A stretch of DNA of 64,000 bases from Sphingomonas sp. CBMAI 2297 (GTDB lineage: Bacteria > Pseudomonadota > Alphaproteobacteria > Sphingomonadales > Sphingomonadaceae), in assembly GCF_029870595.1 (NCBI RefSeq), contig NZ_JAPDIR010000004.1, positions 248,001-312,000 on the forward strand, written 5' to 3'. The notes beneath the pieces were generated by a model that was not told where the DNA came from, ran no database searches, and saw nothing but the letters and a program-made list of their open reading frames with translations. Shown piece after piece: positions 26,329 to 35,359 of the stretch (within the stretch, counting starts at the first letter, position 1; every line of letters begins with the position of its first letter). The translations under genes and the position numbers were made by a program.

Positions 26329-28386
26329 CTATCCCGCCCGCAACAGGCTCACCGCCGCGTCACGCTCGAACAGGTAGAGCGCGATCCGCGCCGCCTCGCC
26401 CCGCGCGGTGTGCAGCGCGCGGTCCTGGTCCTCCAGCAGCCGCGCATCGGCGTTCGCCGCCGCGATCAGCGTCGCCAGGCTCTCCGGCGTCGCCAGGCGG
26501 AAGCTCTGCTCGCCCGATTGGCGGGTGCCGAGGATCTCGCCCGCGCCGCGCAGCTCCAGGTCGCGCTCGGCGATCAGGAAGCCGTCGGTGGTGTCGCGCA
26601 TCAGCGCCAGCCGCGCCCGCGACGTCTCGCTGAGCTTCTCCCCGCGCAGCAGGATGCAGTGGGACTGCCCCCCGCCCCGGCCCACGCGCCCGCGCAGCTG
26701 GTGGAGCTGGGCGAGGCCGAACCGGTCCGCCGCCTCGATCACGATCAGCGTGGCGTTGGGCACGTCCACCCCCACTTCGATCACCGTCGTCGCCACCAGC
26801 ACGCCCAGCTCGCCCGCGGCGAAGCGCGCCATCACCGCGTCCTTCTCCGGCCCCTTCATCCGGCCATGGACCAGCCCGACCTTGTCGCCGAACCGCGCGG
26901 TGAGCGTGGCGGCGCGATGCTCGGCGGCGGCAAGGTCGGTCTTCTCGCTCTCCTCCACCAGCGGGCACACCCAATAGGCCTGCTTGCCCGCATCGAGATG
27001 CCGGCCCAGCCCGGCGATCACCGCGTCGAGCTTGTCCTCGGCGATCACTGTCGTCTGGATCGGCTGGCGGCCGGGCGGCATCTCGTCCAGCCGGCTCACG
27101 TCCATCTCGCCATGGCTGGCCAGCTGGAGCGTGCGCGGGATCGGCGTGGCGGTCATCACCAGCAGGTGCGGCGGCACCTGCGCCTTGGCCTGGAGCATCA
27201 GCCGCTCGGCCACGCCGAAGCGGTGCTGCTCGTCCACCACCACCAGTCCCAGGTCGCGATAGGTCACGCCCTGCTGGAAGATCGCATGGGTGCCCACCAA
27301 TATGTCGATCTCGCCGGCGGCGAGCCCCATCAGAACGGCCTCGCGCACCTTGCCCTTGTCGCGCCCGGTGAGGATCGCGACGCGGATGTCGAGCCCGGCG
27401 AGCAGGCGCGAGAGATTGTCGTAATGCTGGCGGGCGAGGATCTCGGTGGGAGCCAGCATCGCGCCTTGCGCCCCGGCCTCGGCGGCGATCAGCAGCGCCA
27501 TCGTCGCCACCAGCGTCTTGCCCGCGCCGACATCGCCCTGGAGCAGGCGCAGCATCGGCTGGCTCTGCGCCATGTCGCCCTCGATCTCGCGGATCGTGCG
27601 CGACTGGGCGCCGGTGGGGACATAGGGCAGCCGGAGCCGGTCGCGCAGCCGCCCGTCGCCGGTCAGCGGCCGGCCGCGCTTGGCGCGGGCCTCGCCGCGC
27701 ACCAGCATCAGCGCGAGCTGGTTGGCGAACACTTCGTCATAGGCGAGCCGCTCGCGCGCCTTGGCGTCGGCGGGGTCGGCATGGATGCGGGCCAGCGCCT
27801 CCTTCCAGCCCGGCCATTGGTGGCGGTCCTTCAGGCTCGGCTCGATCCATTCGGGCAGATCGGGCGCGCGCGCGATCGCCTGGGCGGCCAGCGCCGCGAT
27901 CCGCTTGGACGTGATGCCCTCGGAACAGGGATAGATCGCCTCGCGCCCGCCGCCTTCCGCCTCTTCGGGCAGCGCGACCTCGGGATGCACGATCTGCAGC
28001 TCCTGGCCATATTGGTCGAGCCGGCCCGAGACCCAGCGCTTCTCGTTCAGCGGGAGCAGCTTCTTCGCCCAGCCCGAATTGCCGCCGAAAAAGACGAGGC
28101 TGGCATGGTTGCCGTGCGCGTCCACCGCCTGCACCCGCGCGGGGGAGCGGGCGCTGCCGCCGAAGCGATATTGCACCGGGGTGAGCTCGATCGCGATGAT
28201 CCTTCCGGCGTCGGACGCCATCAGCGCGTCGCGCGGAATGCGGTCGATGAAGCCGGTGGGGAGATGGAAAGCGACGTCGACGACGCGCGCCAGCCCCAGC
28301 CGCTCGAGCGGCCTGGCCAGGGCCGCGCCGATCCCCTTGAGCGCCGTGACTTCGGCGAAGAGCGGATTGAGGATCTCGGGGCGCAT
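26329..28386 (-). CDS. recG: ATP-dependent DNA helicase RecG
   Basis: RecG remodels stalled forks and branch-migrates Holliday junctions. The 685-residue protein has the N-terminal wedge/OB domain (MRPEILNPLFAEVTALKGIG with a helix-hairpin-helix-like start), Walker A GDVGAGKTLVA, the DEQH box (VVVDEQHRFGV), TATPIPRTL and the C-terminal QLRGRVGRGGGQSHC motif. Length and domain order are normal. The order recG-(small gene)-sdhE-mfd, with recG on the opposite strand, is typical of sphingomonads. Confidence 0.96.
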   Translation of the reverse strand: MRPEILNPLFAEVTALKGIGAALARPLERLGLARVVDVAFHLPTGFIDRIPRDALMASDAGRIIAIELTPVQYRFGGSARSPARVQAVDAHGNHASLVFFGGNSGWAKKLLPLNEKRWVSGRLDQYGQELQIVHPEVALPEEAEGGGREAIYPCSEGITSKRIAALAAQAIARAPDLPEWIEPSLKDRHQWPGWKEALARIHADPADAKARERLAYDEVFANQLALMLVRGEARAKRGRPLTGDGRLRDRLRLPYVPTGAQSRTIREIEGDMAQSQPMLRLLQGDVGAGKTLVATMALLIAAEAGAQGAMLAPTEILARQHYDNLSRLLAGLDIRVAILTGRDKGKVREAVLMGLAAGEIDILVGTHAIFQQGVTYRDLGLVVVDEQHRFGVAERLMLQAKAQVPPHLLVMTATPIPRTLQLASHGEMDVSRLDEMPPGRQPIQTTVIAEDKLDAVIAGLGRHLDAGKQAYWVCPLVEESEKTDLAAAEHRAATLTARFGDKVGLVHGRMKGPEKDAVMARFAAGELGVLVATTVIEVGVDVPNATLIVIEAADRFGLAQLHQLRGRVGRGGGQSHCILLRGEKLSETSRARLALMRDTTDGFLIAERDLELRGAGEILGTRQSGEQSFRLATPESLATLIAAANADARLLEDQDRALHTARGEAARIALYLFERDAAVSLLRAG

Positions 28387-28434
28387 GGCGCCCGACCTAA
28401 TCCTTGCGATGGCGCGCCGCTAGGGGGTGCGGGA

Positions 28435-28653
28435 TCAGGCGATGCTGCGCGCGGGCGCGATCGCCTGGCCGGCCGCCTCGATCGCGGCATGCACTTCGAT
28501 CACGGTCGAGCCGACCACCACTTCGTGCGCGCCGTCGAACGAAAGCACGCCGACATCGGCACCGGCCATGTTGATCGTGGCGACCGTCCGCACCGCGGCA
28601 ATGTTGACCAGCATGGGGTCGCCGTTGATCGACTTGAGCATCACGAAACGCAT
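28435..28653 (-). CDS. Small hypothetical protein, weakly SwrD/FlbD-like
   Basis: The 72-residue product is beta-rich with a final helix (STVIEVHAAIEAAGQAI). MRFVMLKSINGDPMLVNIAAV resembles the start of the small motility protein family SwrD/FlbD (LNG then a residue pair that precedes a hydrophobic strand), but the similarity is short and no flagellar gene is nearby. It is 49 bp upstream of recG on the same strand and may share its transcript. Confidence 0.6.
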   Translation of the reverse strand: MRFVMLKSINGDPMLVNIAAVRTVATINMAGADVGVLSFDGAHEVVVGSTVIEVHAAIEAAGQAIAPARSIA

Positions 28654-28837
28654 TTTTGGACGGCCTTTACGCAGAGTATCTGCCCATCATAGCAAGATCG
28701 CCGGCCGGGCGGGCGGAAACGGCCGATTAAGTTGCGGCTGGCGTTCGCCGGCGCGGCAACCTATCTGGGAAATCGTATCCACCATTTTCGCCGACACGCA
28801 TTTTTCGCGCTGCCGGCCATTTCCCGTTGAGGACCGA

Positions 28838-29104
28838 ATGGACCGCGAAACCCGTCTCAAGCGCCTGCGCTTCCGCGCCTGGCATCGCGGCGTGAAGGAA
28901 GCAGACCTGCTGATCGGCGGCTTCTTCGATCGGCATGGCGCCGGCTGGAACGACGCCGAGATGGACCTGTTCGAGGAACTGCTCGAGGAGCAGGACGTCG
29001 ATATCATGGCCTGGGCGATGGGCGTCGAACCCGCTCCCCCACGCTATGCCGGCACGGTAATGACCGCCCTCAAGACATTGAACTACGTGCCTATTTCTCG
29101 CTGA
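28838..29104 (+). CDS. sdhE: Succinate dehydrogenase assembly factor SdhE
   Basis: SdhE (DUF339/Sdh5) promotes covalent attachment of FAD to the SDH flavoprotein. The 88-residue protein has the essential RGxxE motif (HRGVKEADLLIGGF) and the acidic helix FEELLEEQDVDIMAWAMG. GAGG lies 6-9 bp before the ATG at 28838; the frame upstream of it is non-coding. It is followed after 6 bp by mfd. Confidence 0.92.
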   Translation: MDRETRLKRLRFRAWHRGVKEADLLIGGFFDRHGAGWNDAEMDLFEELLEEQDVDIMAWAMGVEPAPPRYAGTVMTALKTLNYVPISR

Positions 29105-29110
29105 TCCCGA

Positions 29111-32100
29111 ATGCCCGACCTCAAGACCATCCTCTCCGCGCAACGGCCTCTCACCCTGTCGGGCGCTCCGACCGGCTTCCTCCCCTGGATGCTGGCCGAT
29201 CTGGCGCGCACCGGGCGGATGACCGTCTTCGTCGCGCCCGACGAATCCGCGATGCGCGCCGTGGCCGGCACCGCGCCCTATTTCGCGCCCGAGCTCGAAA
29301 TCCTCGGCTTTCCGGCCTGGGACTGCCTTCCCTATGACCGCGCCAGCCCGACCCTGCGGGTCATGGCCGAGCGGCTGGCGACGCTCCATGCCCTTCAGAA
29401 CAAAGGCGAAAAGCCGCGCCTGCTGGTCACCACGGTAAACGCCGTCACCCAGCGCACGCTCACGCCCTTCCGCATCCGCCAGCTCGTCGCCCGCCTTGCG
29501 CCGGGCGAGCGTATCAGCCTGGAAAAGCTCGGAAACCTGCTCCAGGCAAATGGCTATATCCGCGTCGACACGGTGAACGACGCCGGCGAGTTCGCGGTGC
29601 GCGGCGGGCTGGTCGACCTCTTCCCCTCGGGCGCCGAACAGGCATTGCGGCTCGATTTCTTCGGCGACGAGATCGAGAGCGTCCGCACCTTCGATCCCTC
29701 GGACCAGCGCACCACCGGGCGGATCGACGGCTTCACGCTCCTCCCCGCTTCCGAGGCTCTGCTCGACGAGGAGTCGGTCAAGCGCTTCCGCACGCGCTAT
29801 CGGGAAAAGTTCGGCGCCACCGCCACCGGCGACCCGCTCTACCAGGCGATCAGCGACGGCCGCCGCCTCGCCGGCATGGAGCATTGGCTGCCGCTGTTCG
29901 AGGAGCGGCTGGAGACGCTGTTCGAGCATCTTCCCGGCGATGCGATCCTGATCCGCGACGCCGGCGATGCCGGTGCCGCCGAAGCGCGGTTCGAAGCGAT
30001 CGCCGACTATCAGTCGAACCGCGTCCGCGCCCAGTCCGCCGATCCGGGCAGCTATCGCCCGCTGGCCGCCGATGCGCTCTATCTTGTTGCGAACGAATGG
30101 GAAAAGCGGCTCGCCGACTGGCCGGCGCACACCAGCACGCCCTTTCACGAGCCGGTCAGCGCCACCGTCCTCGACTTCGACGTCGACGGCCCGCGCGACT
30201 TCGCGCCCGAGCGGGCCGCCGGTGCCAATGTCTATGAATCTGTCGTAGACCATATCGCCAAGCTACGGAAATCTAGCAAGAAACCGATACTCGCCAGCTA
30301 TTCGAACGGCGCCCGCGAGCGCCTGACCGGGCTGCTCGCCGATCACGGCCTCAAGACGGCGCGCAAGGCGGACAGCTGGCACGAGGCGATGGGCATCGCC
30401 GACAGCGCGGTGGCGATGATCGTGCTGCCGCTCGATCACGGCTTCTCCGCCCCCGGCGTCGCGGTGCTCACCGAGCAGGACATGCTGGGCGACCGCCTCG
30501 TCCGCCGCTCGAAGCGCCGCAAGTCGACCGACGCCTTTCTCAACGAGCTGGCGACGCTCTCGCCGGGCGATCTGGTGGTGCACGTCGATCACGGCATCGG
30601 CCGCTATGAGGGCCTCACCCAGATCCCGGTGCAGAAGGCCCCGCACGACTGCGTCGCCCTCACTTATGCCGGCGGCGACAAGCTCTATGTTCCGGTGGAG
30701 AATCTCGAGGTCCTGAGCCGCTACGGCGCGGGCGAGGAGGGCGCGGCGCTGGACCGGCTGGGCGGCGAGGCCTGGCAGCGGCGCAAGAGCCGCATGAAGG
30801 AGCGGATCCGCGAGATCGCGGGCGAGCTCATCGCCACCGCCGCCAAGCGCGCCACTCGACCCGCCGAAGTCGCCGAGCCCGATGCCGGCGGCTATCCCGC
30901 CTTTGTCGACCGCTTCCCCTATGAGGAGACCGACGACCAGGACCGCGCGATCGGCGACGTGCTCGAGGATCTCGCCGCCGGCCGCCCGATGGACCGGCTG
31001 ATCGTCGGCGATGTCGGCTTCGGCAAGACCGAGGTGGCGCTGCGCGCCGCCTTCGTCGCGGCGATGGCGGGCATGCAGGTCGCGGTGGTCTGCCCCACCA
31101 CCCTGCTCGCCCGCCAGCATTTCAATAATTTCACCCAGCGCTTCGAGGGTTTCCCGATCAAGGTCGGCCGCCTCTCGCGCCTGGTGGGCAGCACCGAGAT
31201 GAAGGCGACCAAGGACGGCGCCGCCGACGGCACGATCGACATCGTCGTCGGCACCCATGCCGTCCTCGCCAAGGGCGTCGAGTTCAAGCGGCTCGGCCTG
31301 GTCATCGTCGACGAGGAGCAGCGCTTCGGCGTCACCCACAAGGAACGGCTCAAGGCGATGAAGGCGGACGTCCACGTCCTCACCCTCACCGCCACGCCGA
31401 TCCCGCGCACCCTCCAGATGGCGATGTCGGGCCTGCGCGAGCTCAGCGTGATCCAGACCCCGCCGGTCGATCGCCTGGCGGTGCGCACCTATGTGATGCC
31501 CTGGGATCCGGTGGTGCTGCGCGAGGCGCTGCTTCGCGAGCATTATCGCGGCGGCCAGGCCTATTTCGTCACCCCGCGCATCTCCGACCTGCCCGAGATC
31601 GAGGAATTCCTGCGCCACGACGTGCCCGAGATCCGCTATGTCGTCGCGCACGGCCAGATGGCGGCGGGCGAGGTCGAGGAGCGCATGTCCGCCTTCTACG
31701 ATCGCAAATACGACCTGCTCGTCTCGACCACGATCATCGAGAGCGGCATCGACATTCCCAGCGCCAACACGCTGATCATCAACCGGGCGGACAAGTTCGG
31801 CCTCGCCCAGCTCTACCAGCTGCGCGGCCGGGTCGGGCGCTCCAAGACGCGCGCCTATGCCTATCTGACCACCCCGGCCCAGCGCCTGATGACCGAGGCG
31901 GCGGAAAAGCGCCTCAAGGTGCTGTCCGACCTGGAATCGCTGGGCGCCGGCTTCCAGCTGGCCAGCCACGATCTCGACATCCGCGGCGCCGGCAACCTGC
32001 TCGGCGACGAGCAGTCCGGCCATATCAAGGAGGTCGGCTACGAACTCTACCAGTCGATGCTGGAGGAGGCGATCCTCGACGCCAAGGCGGGCGGCCTGCG

Positions 32101-32566
32101 CGACGAGCGCCCGCGCGACCTGAGCCCGCAGATCACCGTCGACGCGCCGATCATGATCCCCGAGACCTATGTTCCCGATCTCGACCTGCGCATGGGCCTG
32201 TATCGCCGCCTCAACGACGTGGACGACCGCGCCGGCATCGAGGCCTTCGCCGCCGAGCTGATCGACCGGTTCGGCAAGCTGCCGGAGGCGACCGAGAACC
32301 TGATCACGCTGATCGAGGCCAAGCTGAACGCCAAGCGCGCCTGCATCGCCAAGCTCGATGTCGGCCCCAAGGGCGCGCTGGTGAGTTTCCACGACGACAA
32401 ATTCCCCAATGTCGACGGCCTGCTCGCCTATGTCGACAAGCTGGAAGGCACGGCGAAGCTGCGCCCCGACATGAAGCTGGTGATCGCTCGCGCCTGGGCG
32501 ACGCCCCAGGCCCGGCTCAACGGCGCGCTCCAGCTGTCGCGGGGCCTCGCGAAAGCGGCGGGATAA
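29111..32566 (+). CDS. mfd: Transcription-repair coupling factor
   Basis: Mfd removes stalled RNA polymerase and recruits UvrA. The 1151-residue protein has the UvrB-homology module at the N-terminus (LGFPAWDCLPYDRASPT), the RNA polymerase-interacting domain (SPGDLVVHVDHGIGRYEGL), the RecG-like motor with GDVGFGKTEVALRAAF, VDEEQRFGV, TATPIPRTLQMAMSG and QLRGRVGRSKTRAYAY, and the C-terminal TRCF domain. It is full length. Confidence 0.97.
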   Translation: MPDLKTILSAQRPLTLSGAPTGFLPWMLADLARTGRMTVFVAPDESAMRAVAGTAPYFAPELEILGFPAWDCLPYDRASPTLRVMAERLATLHALQNKGEKPRLLVTTVNAVTQRTLTPFRIRQLVARLAPGERISLEKLGNLLQANGYIRVDTVNDAGEFAVRGGLVDLFPSGAEQALRLDFFGDEIESVRTFDPSDQRTTGRIDGFTLLPASEALLDEESVKRFRTRYREKFGATATGDPLYQAISDGRRLAGMEHWLPLFEERLETLFEHLPGDAILIRDAGDAGAAEARFEAIADYQSNRVRAQSADPGSYRPLAADALYLVANEWEKRLADWPAHTSTPFHEPVSATVLDFDVDGPRDFAPERAAGANVYESVVDHIAKLRKSSKKPILASYSNGARERLTGLLADHGLKTARKADSWHEAMGIADSAVAMIVLPLDHGFSAPGVAVLTEQDMLGDRLVRRSKRRKSTDAFLNELATLSPGDLVVHVDHGIGRYEGLTQIPVQKAPHDCVALTYAGGDKLYVPVENLEVLSRYGAGEEGAALDRLGGEAWQRRKSRMKERIREIAGELIATAAKRATRPAEVAEPDAGGYPAFVDRFPYEETDDQDRAIGDVLEDLAAGRPMDRLIVGDVGFGKTEVALRAAFVAAMAGMQVAVVCPTTLLARQHFNNFTQRFEGFPIKVGRLSRLVGSTEMKATKDGAADGTIDIVVGTHAVLAKGVEFKRLGLVIVDEEQRFGVTHKERLKAMKADVHVLTLTATPIPRTLQMAMSGLRELSVIQTPPVDRLAVRTYVMPWDPVVLREALLREHYRGGQAYFVTPRISDLPEIEEFLRHDVPEIRYVVAHGQMAAGEVEERMSAFYDRKYDLLVSTTIIESGIDIPSANTLIINRADKFGLAQLYQLRGRVGRSKTRAYAYLTTPAQRLMTEAAEKRLKVLSDLESLGAGFQLASHDLDIRGAGNLLGDEQSGHIKEVGYELYQSMLEEAILDAKAGGLRDERPRDLSPQITVDAPIMIPETYVPDLDLRMGLYRRLNDVDDRAGIEAFAAELIDRFGKLPEATENLITLIEAKLNAKRACIAKLDVGPKGALVSFHDDKFPNVDGLLAYVDKLEGTAKLRPDMKLVIARAWATPQARLNGALQLSRGLAKAAG

Positions 32567-32609
32567 ACCCGTAGCGACCCATGCTTCCGCCCTCGCGGCC
32601 TCCTAGAAT

Positions 32610-32649
32610 GGGGGGAATGGCCCGCCGCCAGACCGGCGGGCCTCCCCCC
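32610..32649 (+). terminator. Long GC hairpin between mfd and the globin-coupled transducer gene
   Basis: GGCCCGCCG (32619-32627) pairs perfectly with CGGCGGGCC (32634-32642) and the stem continues with GGGGGG (32610-32615) against CCCCCC (32644-32649). It ends directly before the AAGGAG ribosome site (32650-32655) of the next gene. It could end mfd transcripts or, in the leader of the next mRNA, affect translation. Confidence 0.55.
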
Positions 32650-32661
32650 AAGGAGTGCCGA

Positions 32662-34167
32662 GTGACCGACCCCATTTCTTCCCGTCTCGCGTTCATGGAG
32701 ATGGATGCCGCCCAGCGCGCCACGCTTTCCGGAAACAGCGCGCTGATCCGCTCGGCGATCGGCAAGGCACTCGATCGTTTCTACGCCCGCGTCCGCGCCA
32801 CGCCGGAGACCGCGCGCTTCTTCGCCAGCCCCGAGCATATGCGCAGCGCCCAGACGGCGCAGGAAGGCCATTGGAACCACCTCGCCACGGGGCAGTTCGA
32901 TGCGCAATATCACCAGAGCGTGCGCCGCATCGGCGCCACCCATGCGCGCATCGGGCTCGAGCCGCGCTGGTATGTCGGCGGCTATGCGCTGGTGCTCGAG
33001 CAGCTGCTCCACGAGGCGATGGCGCGCACGCCCTGGTGGCGGCGCCTGCTCGGCACGCTGCGCCCGCGCGCGCTCGCGGTCCTGCCCGCCGCGCTGGTCA
33101 AGGCCGCGTTGCTCGACATGGAATTGTCGCTCTCGATCTATTTCGAGGAGGAGCAGGCGAGCCGCGAAGCCGCGATGGGCACGCTGGACGAGGCCCTGGC
33201 CGCGCTCGCCAGCGGCGACCTCACCCGCCAGCTTGCGGACACGCCGGGCGCCTATGCCTCGCTCGAGCATAGCTATAATCACACGCTCGCCCGGATGCGC
33301 GAGATGATCCAGGCCGTTGCCATCGGCACGCGGCGGATCAACGGCACCACCGACGAGATCGCGCAGGCCGCGGACGATCTCGCCCGGCGCACCCAGGCGA
33401 ATGCCGCCAGCCTCGAGCAGACCAACGCCGCCGTCGCGCAGATGGGCGATCGCTCGCGCAGCACCGCCCAGGCCGCGAAGTCGACCGTCATGCGCGCCGA
33501 TCAGGCGATCGCCACCGTCGATGGCGGGCGCGGCGTCGCCACCCAGGCGGTCGAGGCGATGAACCGGGTCTCGGAAAGCGCCAAGGGCATCGACGCGGTG
33601 ATCGAGGGGCTGGACAAGATCGCGTTCCAGACGCGCGTGCTCGCGATGAACGCCGCGGTCGAGGCCGGGCGCGCCGGCGAGGCGGGGCGCGGCTTCGCCG
33701 TCGTCGCCGACCTGGTCAGCGCGCTGGCGATGCGCGCCGAGGAGGAAGCCGGCCGCGCCCGCGAGCAGCTCACCACCACCCAGGCGGAGGTCGTCACCGC
33801 GGTCGATGCGGTGATGCAGGTCGACGGCGCGCTGGCCAACATCGCGAGCGACGTCGGCGAAGTGCATGCGCTGCTCGGCAGCATGGCGCGGGACAATGGC
33901 GCCCAGGCGATCGCGATCGGCGAAGTCTCCACCGCGATCGGCGCCATGGACCAGGGCACGCAGCAGAACGCGGCCATGGTCGAGCAGACTTCGGCCGCCA
34001 CTCGCACGCTCGCCCAGGAAGCCCGGACGCTCGCCGAGCGCACCGGCGCCTTCCGCACCGATGCGGCCGCCATGCCGCCTCCCCCCAATGGCAAGCACCC
34101 GATCTTCAGCGGCACGACGCGCGACTTGCCGCCCGCCGCCGTTTCGGCCCTGCGCGTGCGCGCCTAG
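32662..34167 (+). CDS. Globin-coupled methyl-accepting transducer (HemAT-like)
   Basis: The 501-residue soluble protein has an N-terminal sensor globin (about residues 1-170), in which His94 of RIGATHARIGLEPRWYVGGY is the likely proximal haem ligand, as in HemAT. The C-terminal part is a cytoplasmic signalling domain with the hairpin tip FQTRVLAMNAAVEAGRAGEAGRGFAVVAD. No membrane helix is present, so it is probably a cytosolic oxygen sensor for a chemotaxis-type pathway; no che genes are in the window. The GTG at 32662 follows AAGGAG by 6 bp, which decides the start. Confidence 0.88.
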   Translation: MTDPISSRLAFMEMDAAQRATLSGNSALIRSAIGKALDRFYARVRATPETARFFASPEHMRSAQTAQEGHWNHLATGQFDAQYHQSVRRIGATHARIGLEPRWYVGGYALVLEQLLHEAMARTPWWRRLLGTLRPRALAVLPAALVKAALLDMELSLSIYFEEEQASREAAMGTLDEALAALASGDLTRQLADTPGAYASLEHSYNHTLARMREMIQAVAIGTRRINGTTDEIAQAADDLARRTQANAASLEQTNAAVAQMGDRSRSTAQAAKSTVMRADQAIATVDGGRGVATQAVEAMNRVSESAKGIDAVIEGLDKIAFQTRVLAMNAAVEAGRAGEAGRGFAVVADLVSALAMRAEEEAGRAREQLTTTQAEVVTAVDAVMQVDGALANIASDVGEVHALLGSMARDNGAQAIAIGEVSTAIGAMDQGTQQNAAMVEQTSAATRTLAQEARTLAERTGAFRTDAAAMPPPPNGKHPIFSGTTRDLPPAAVSALRVRA

Positions 34168-34403
34168 CTTGGGGGCCTCATGCCTATCCGACTTTCACGG
34201 CACCGGTATTTTTGCGTAGTTGCGCATACTGGAACTCCGTTCAGGATGCAGGCGAAATGGTGCTGCTCGGCGCAATGCCCAGGCCGCCTGCTCCTCTGGT
34301 GCGCAGGCGACTGCGGGTCATCGCGTGGCTTCGTCGTGTTGAAGCCGATCCGATCTGGCGGATTTCGCGTTGAAACGTCTAGAACAAGGCTGCGTATCTG
34401 GCC

Positions 34404-34973
34404 GTGACCAATGGGATTGAGGCAGGCGAGACCCTGAACGGGTCCGCTCGTGAGGAGCGAGGCTTGAGGGAGCCGGACAGTTTCGAGCAACGCCGATTGT
34501 TGACCGAAGCGATGGCCCGGTTGTCGCATGCGACCTCGATCGACGAATTGGTCAACGTGCTGCGGGAATGCGCGCGCACGATCGCGCGCTGCGACGGCGT
34601 CACCGTCATCCGCCGCGAGGGCGACCGTGTTGCCTATGTCGCCGAGGATGCGATGACTCCGCTCTGGGCGGGCGAGCGCTTTCCGATCGAGAATTGCATA
34701 TCGGGCCTCGCCATCCTCGAGGCGCGGCCGATCCACATTCCCGACATCTATGACGATCCGCGCGTTCCGGTGGATGCGTACAAGCCCACCTTCGTGCGCA
34801 GCATGTCGATGTATCCGATCGGGCTGATGGGGCCGAGCATGGCGATGGGCGCCTATTGGGCGGAAGCCGGGCCGATCGATCCGAGCACCAGCGCGCTGCT
34901 CGCCAGCCTGGCCCGCTATGCCGGGGTCACGCTGGGCCGCGTCACCGAAGGCCGGGGCGCCGACCCGGCCTGA
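34404..34973 (+). CDS. GAF-domain protein
   Basis: The 189-residue protein has a short disordered N-terminus and one GAF domain (about 30-180): LLTEAMARLSHATSIDELVNVL, then VTVIRREGDRVAYVAEDA, PIENCISGLAILEARPIHIPDIYDD and MSMYPIGLMG. The Cys in ENCISG is at a position used by some GAF sensors. No output domain follows, so it may act through a partner. The GTG at 34404 has no strong ribosome site; TTG at about 34462 is a possible shorter start. Confidence 0.7.
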   Translation: MTNGIEAGETLNGSAREERGLREPDSFEQRRLLTEAMARLSHATSIDELVNVLRECARTIARCDGVTVIRREGDRVAYVAEDAMTPLWAGERFPIENCISGLAILEARPIHIPDIYDDPRVPVDAYKPTFVRSMSMYPIGLMGPSMAMGAYWAEAGPIDPSTSALLASLARYAGVTLGRVTEGRGADPA

Positions 34974-34975
34974 GC

Positions 34976-35359
34976 TCACCGAAGCGCGAGGCTCTCCTCG
35001 CCCTCGGCTTCCAGCTCGTCCGCGGAGAATTTCTCGCGCTGCATGCTGAAGCCGCCATACGCCTGGTCCACCTTCCAGCTGCCGCTCGCCTCGGTGCCCT
35101 GGTCGTCCACGCTGCCTTCGTAGAAGACGGCATGGTCCCAGCGGCCGTGATATTGCTTCACGAACTGGATTCGCGCGCCGCTGCGCCGCCCCGCCACCGT
35201 GGCGCCGCGCACGCCGCCCTGCCCGTCCCGCTCGCTAATGCTGCCCGAGACGGCGCCGGCGGTCTCCTCGAGCAGGGCGATGAAGCCATTGTCCTGCGCG
35301 TCGACGCTGCTGACATAGCGGCCGTACCAGACGCCGCTCAGATCGCGCGGATCGCTCAC
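34976..35359 (-). CDS. Small beta-rich protein coupled to the EAL protein
   Basis: This is a 127-residue protein starting at a GTG (35359) that overlaps the stop of the EAL gene by 4 bp (GTGA), so it is translationally coupled. The sequence (LSGVWYGRYVSSVDAQDNGFI, then GSISERDGQGGVRGATV, GSWKVDQAYGGFSMQREKF) alternates strands like a small lipocalin-type barrel. There is no signal peptide. The function is unknown, but the coupling suggests a role with the cyclic-di-GMP enzyme. Confidence 0.65.
   Translation of the reverse strand: MSDPRDLSGVWYGRYVSSVDAQDNGFIALLEETAGAVSGSISERDGQGGVRGATVAGRRSGARIQFVKQYHGRWDHAVFYEGSVDDQGTEASGSWKVDQAYGGFSMQREKFSADELEAEGEESLALR

Noticed and set aside
26410..28692. 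A long + strand open frame opposite recG
   Set aside because: RecG on the - strand has every family motif; the + strand product is antisense low-complexity sequence without a start site.
34215..34250. A GGAACTCCGTTC stretch similar to the alkylation-island motif in reverse
   Set aside because: Only the GAACGGAGTTCC part is shared, the CAAGG and GATTTGAAA parts are missing, and no gene starts in the matching direction.
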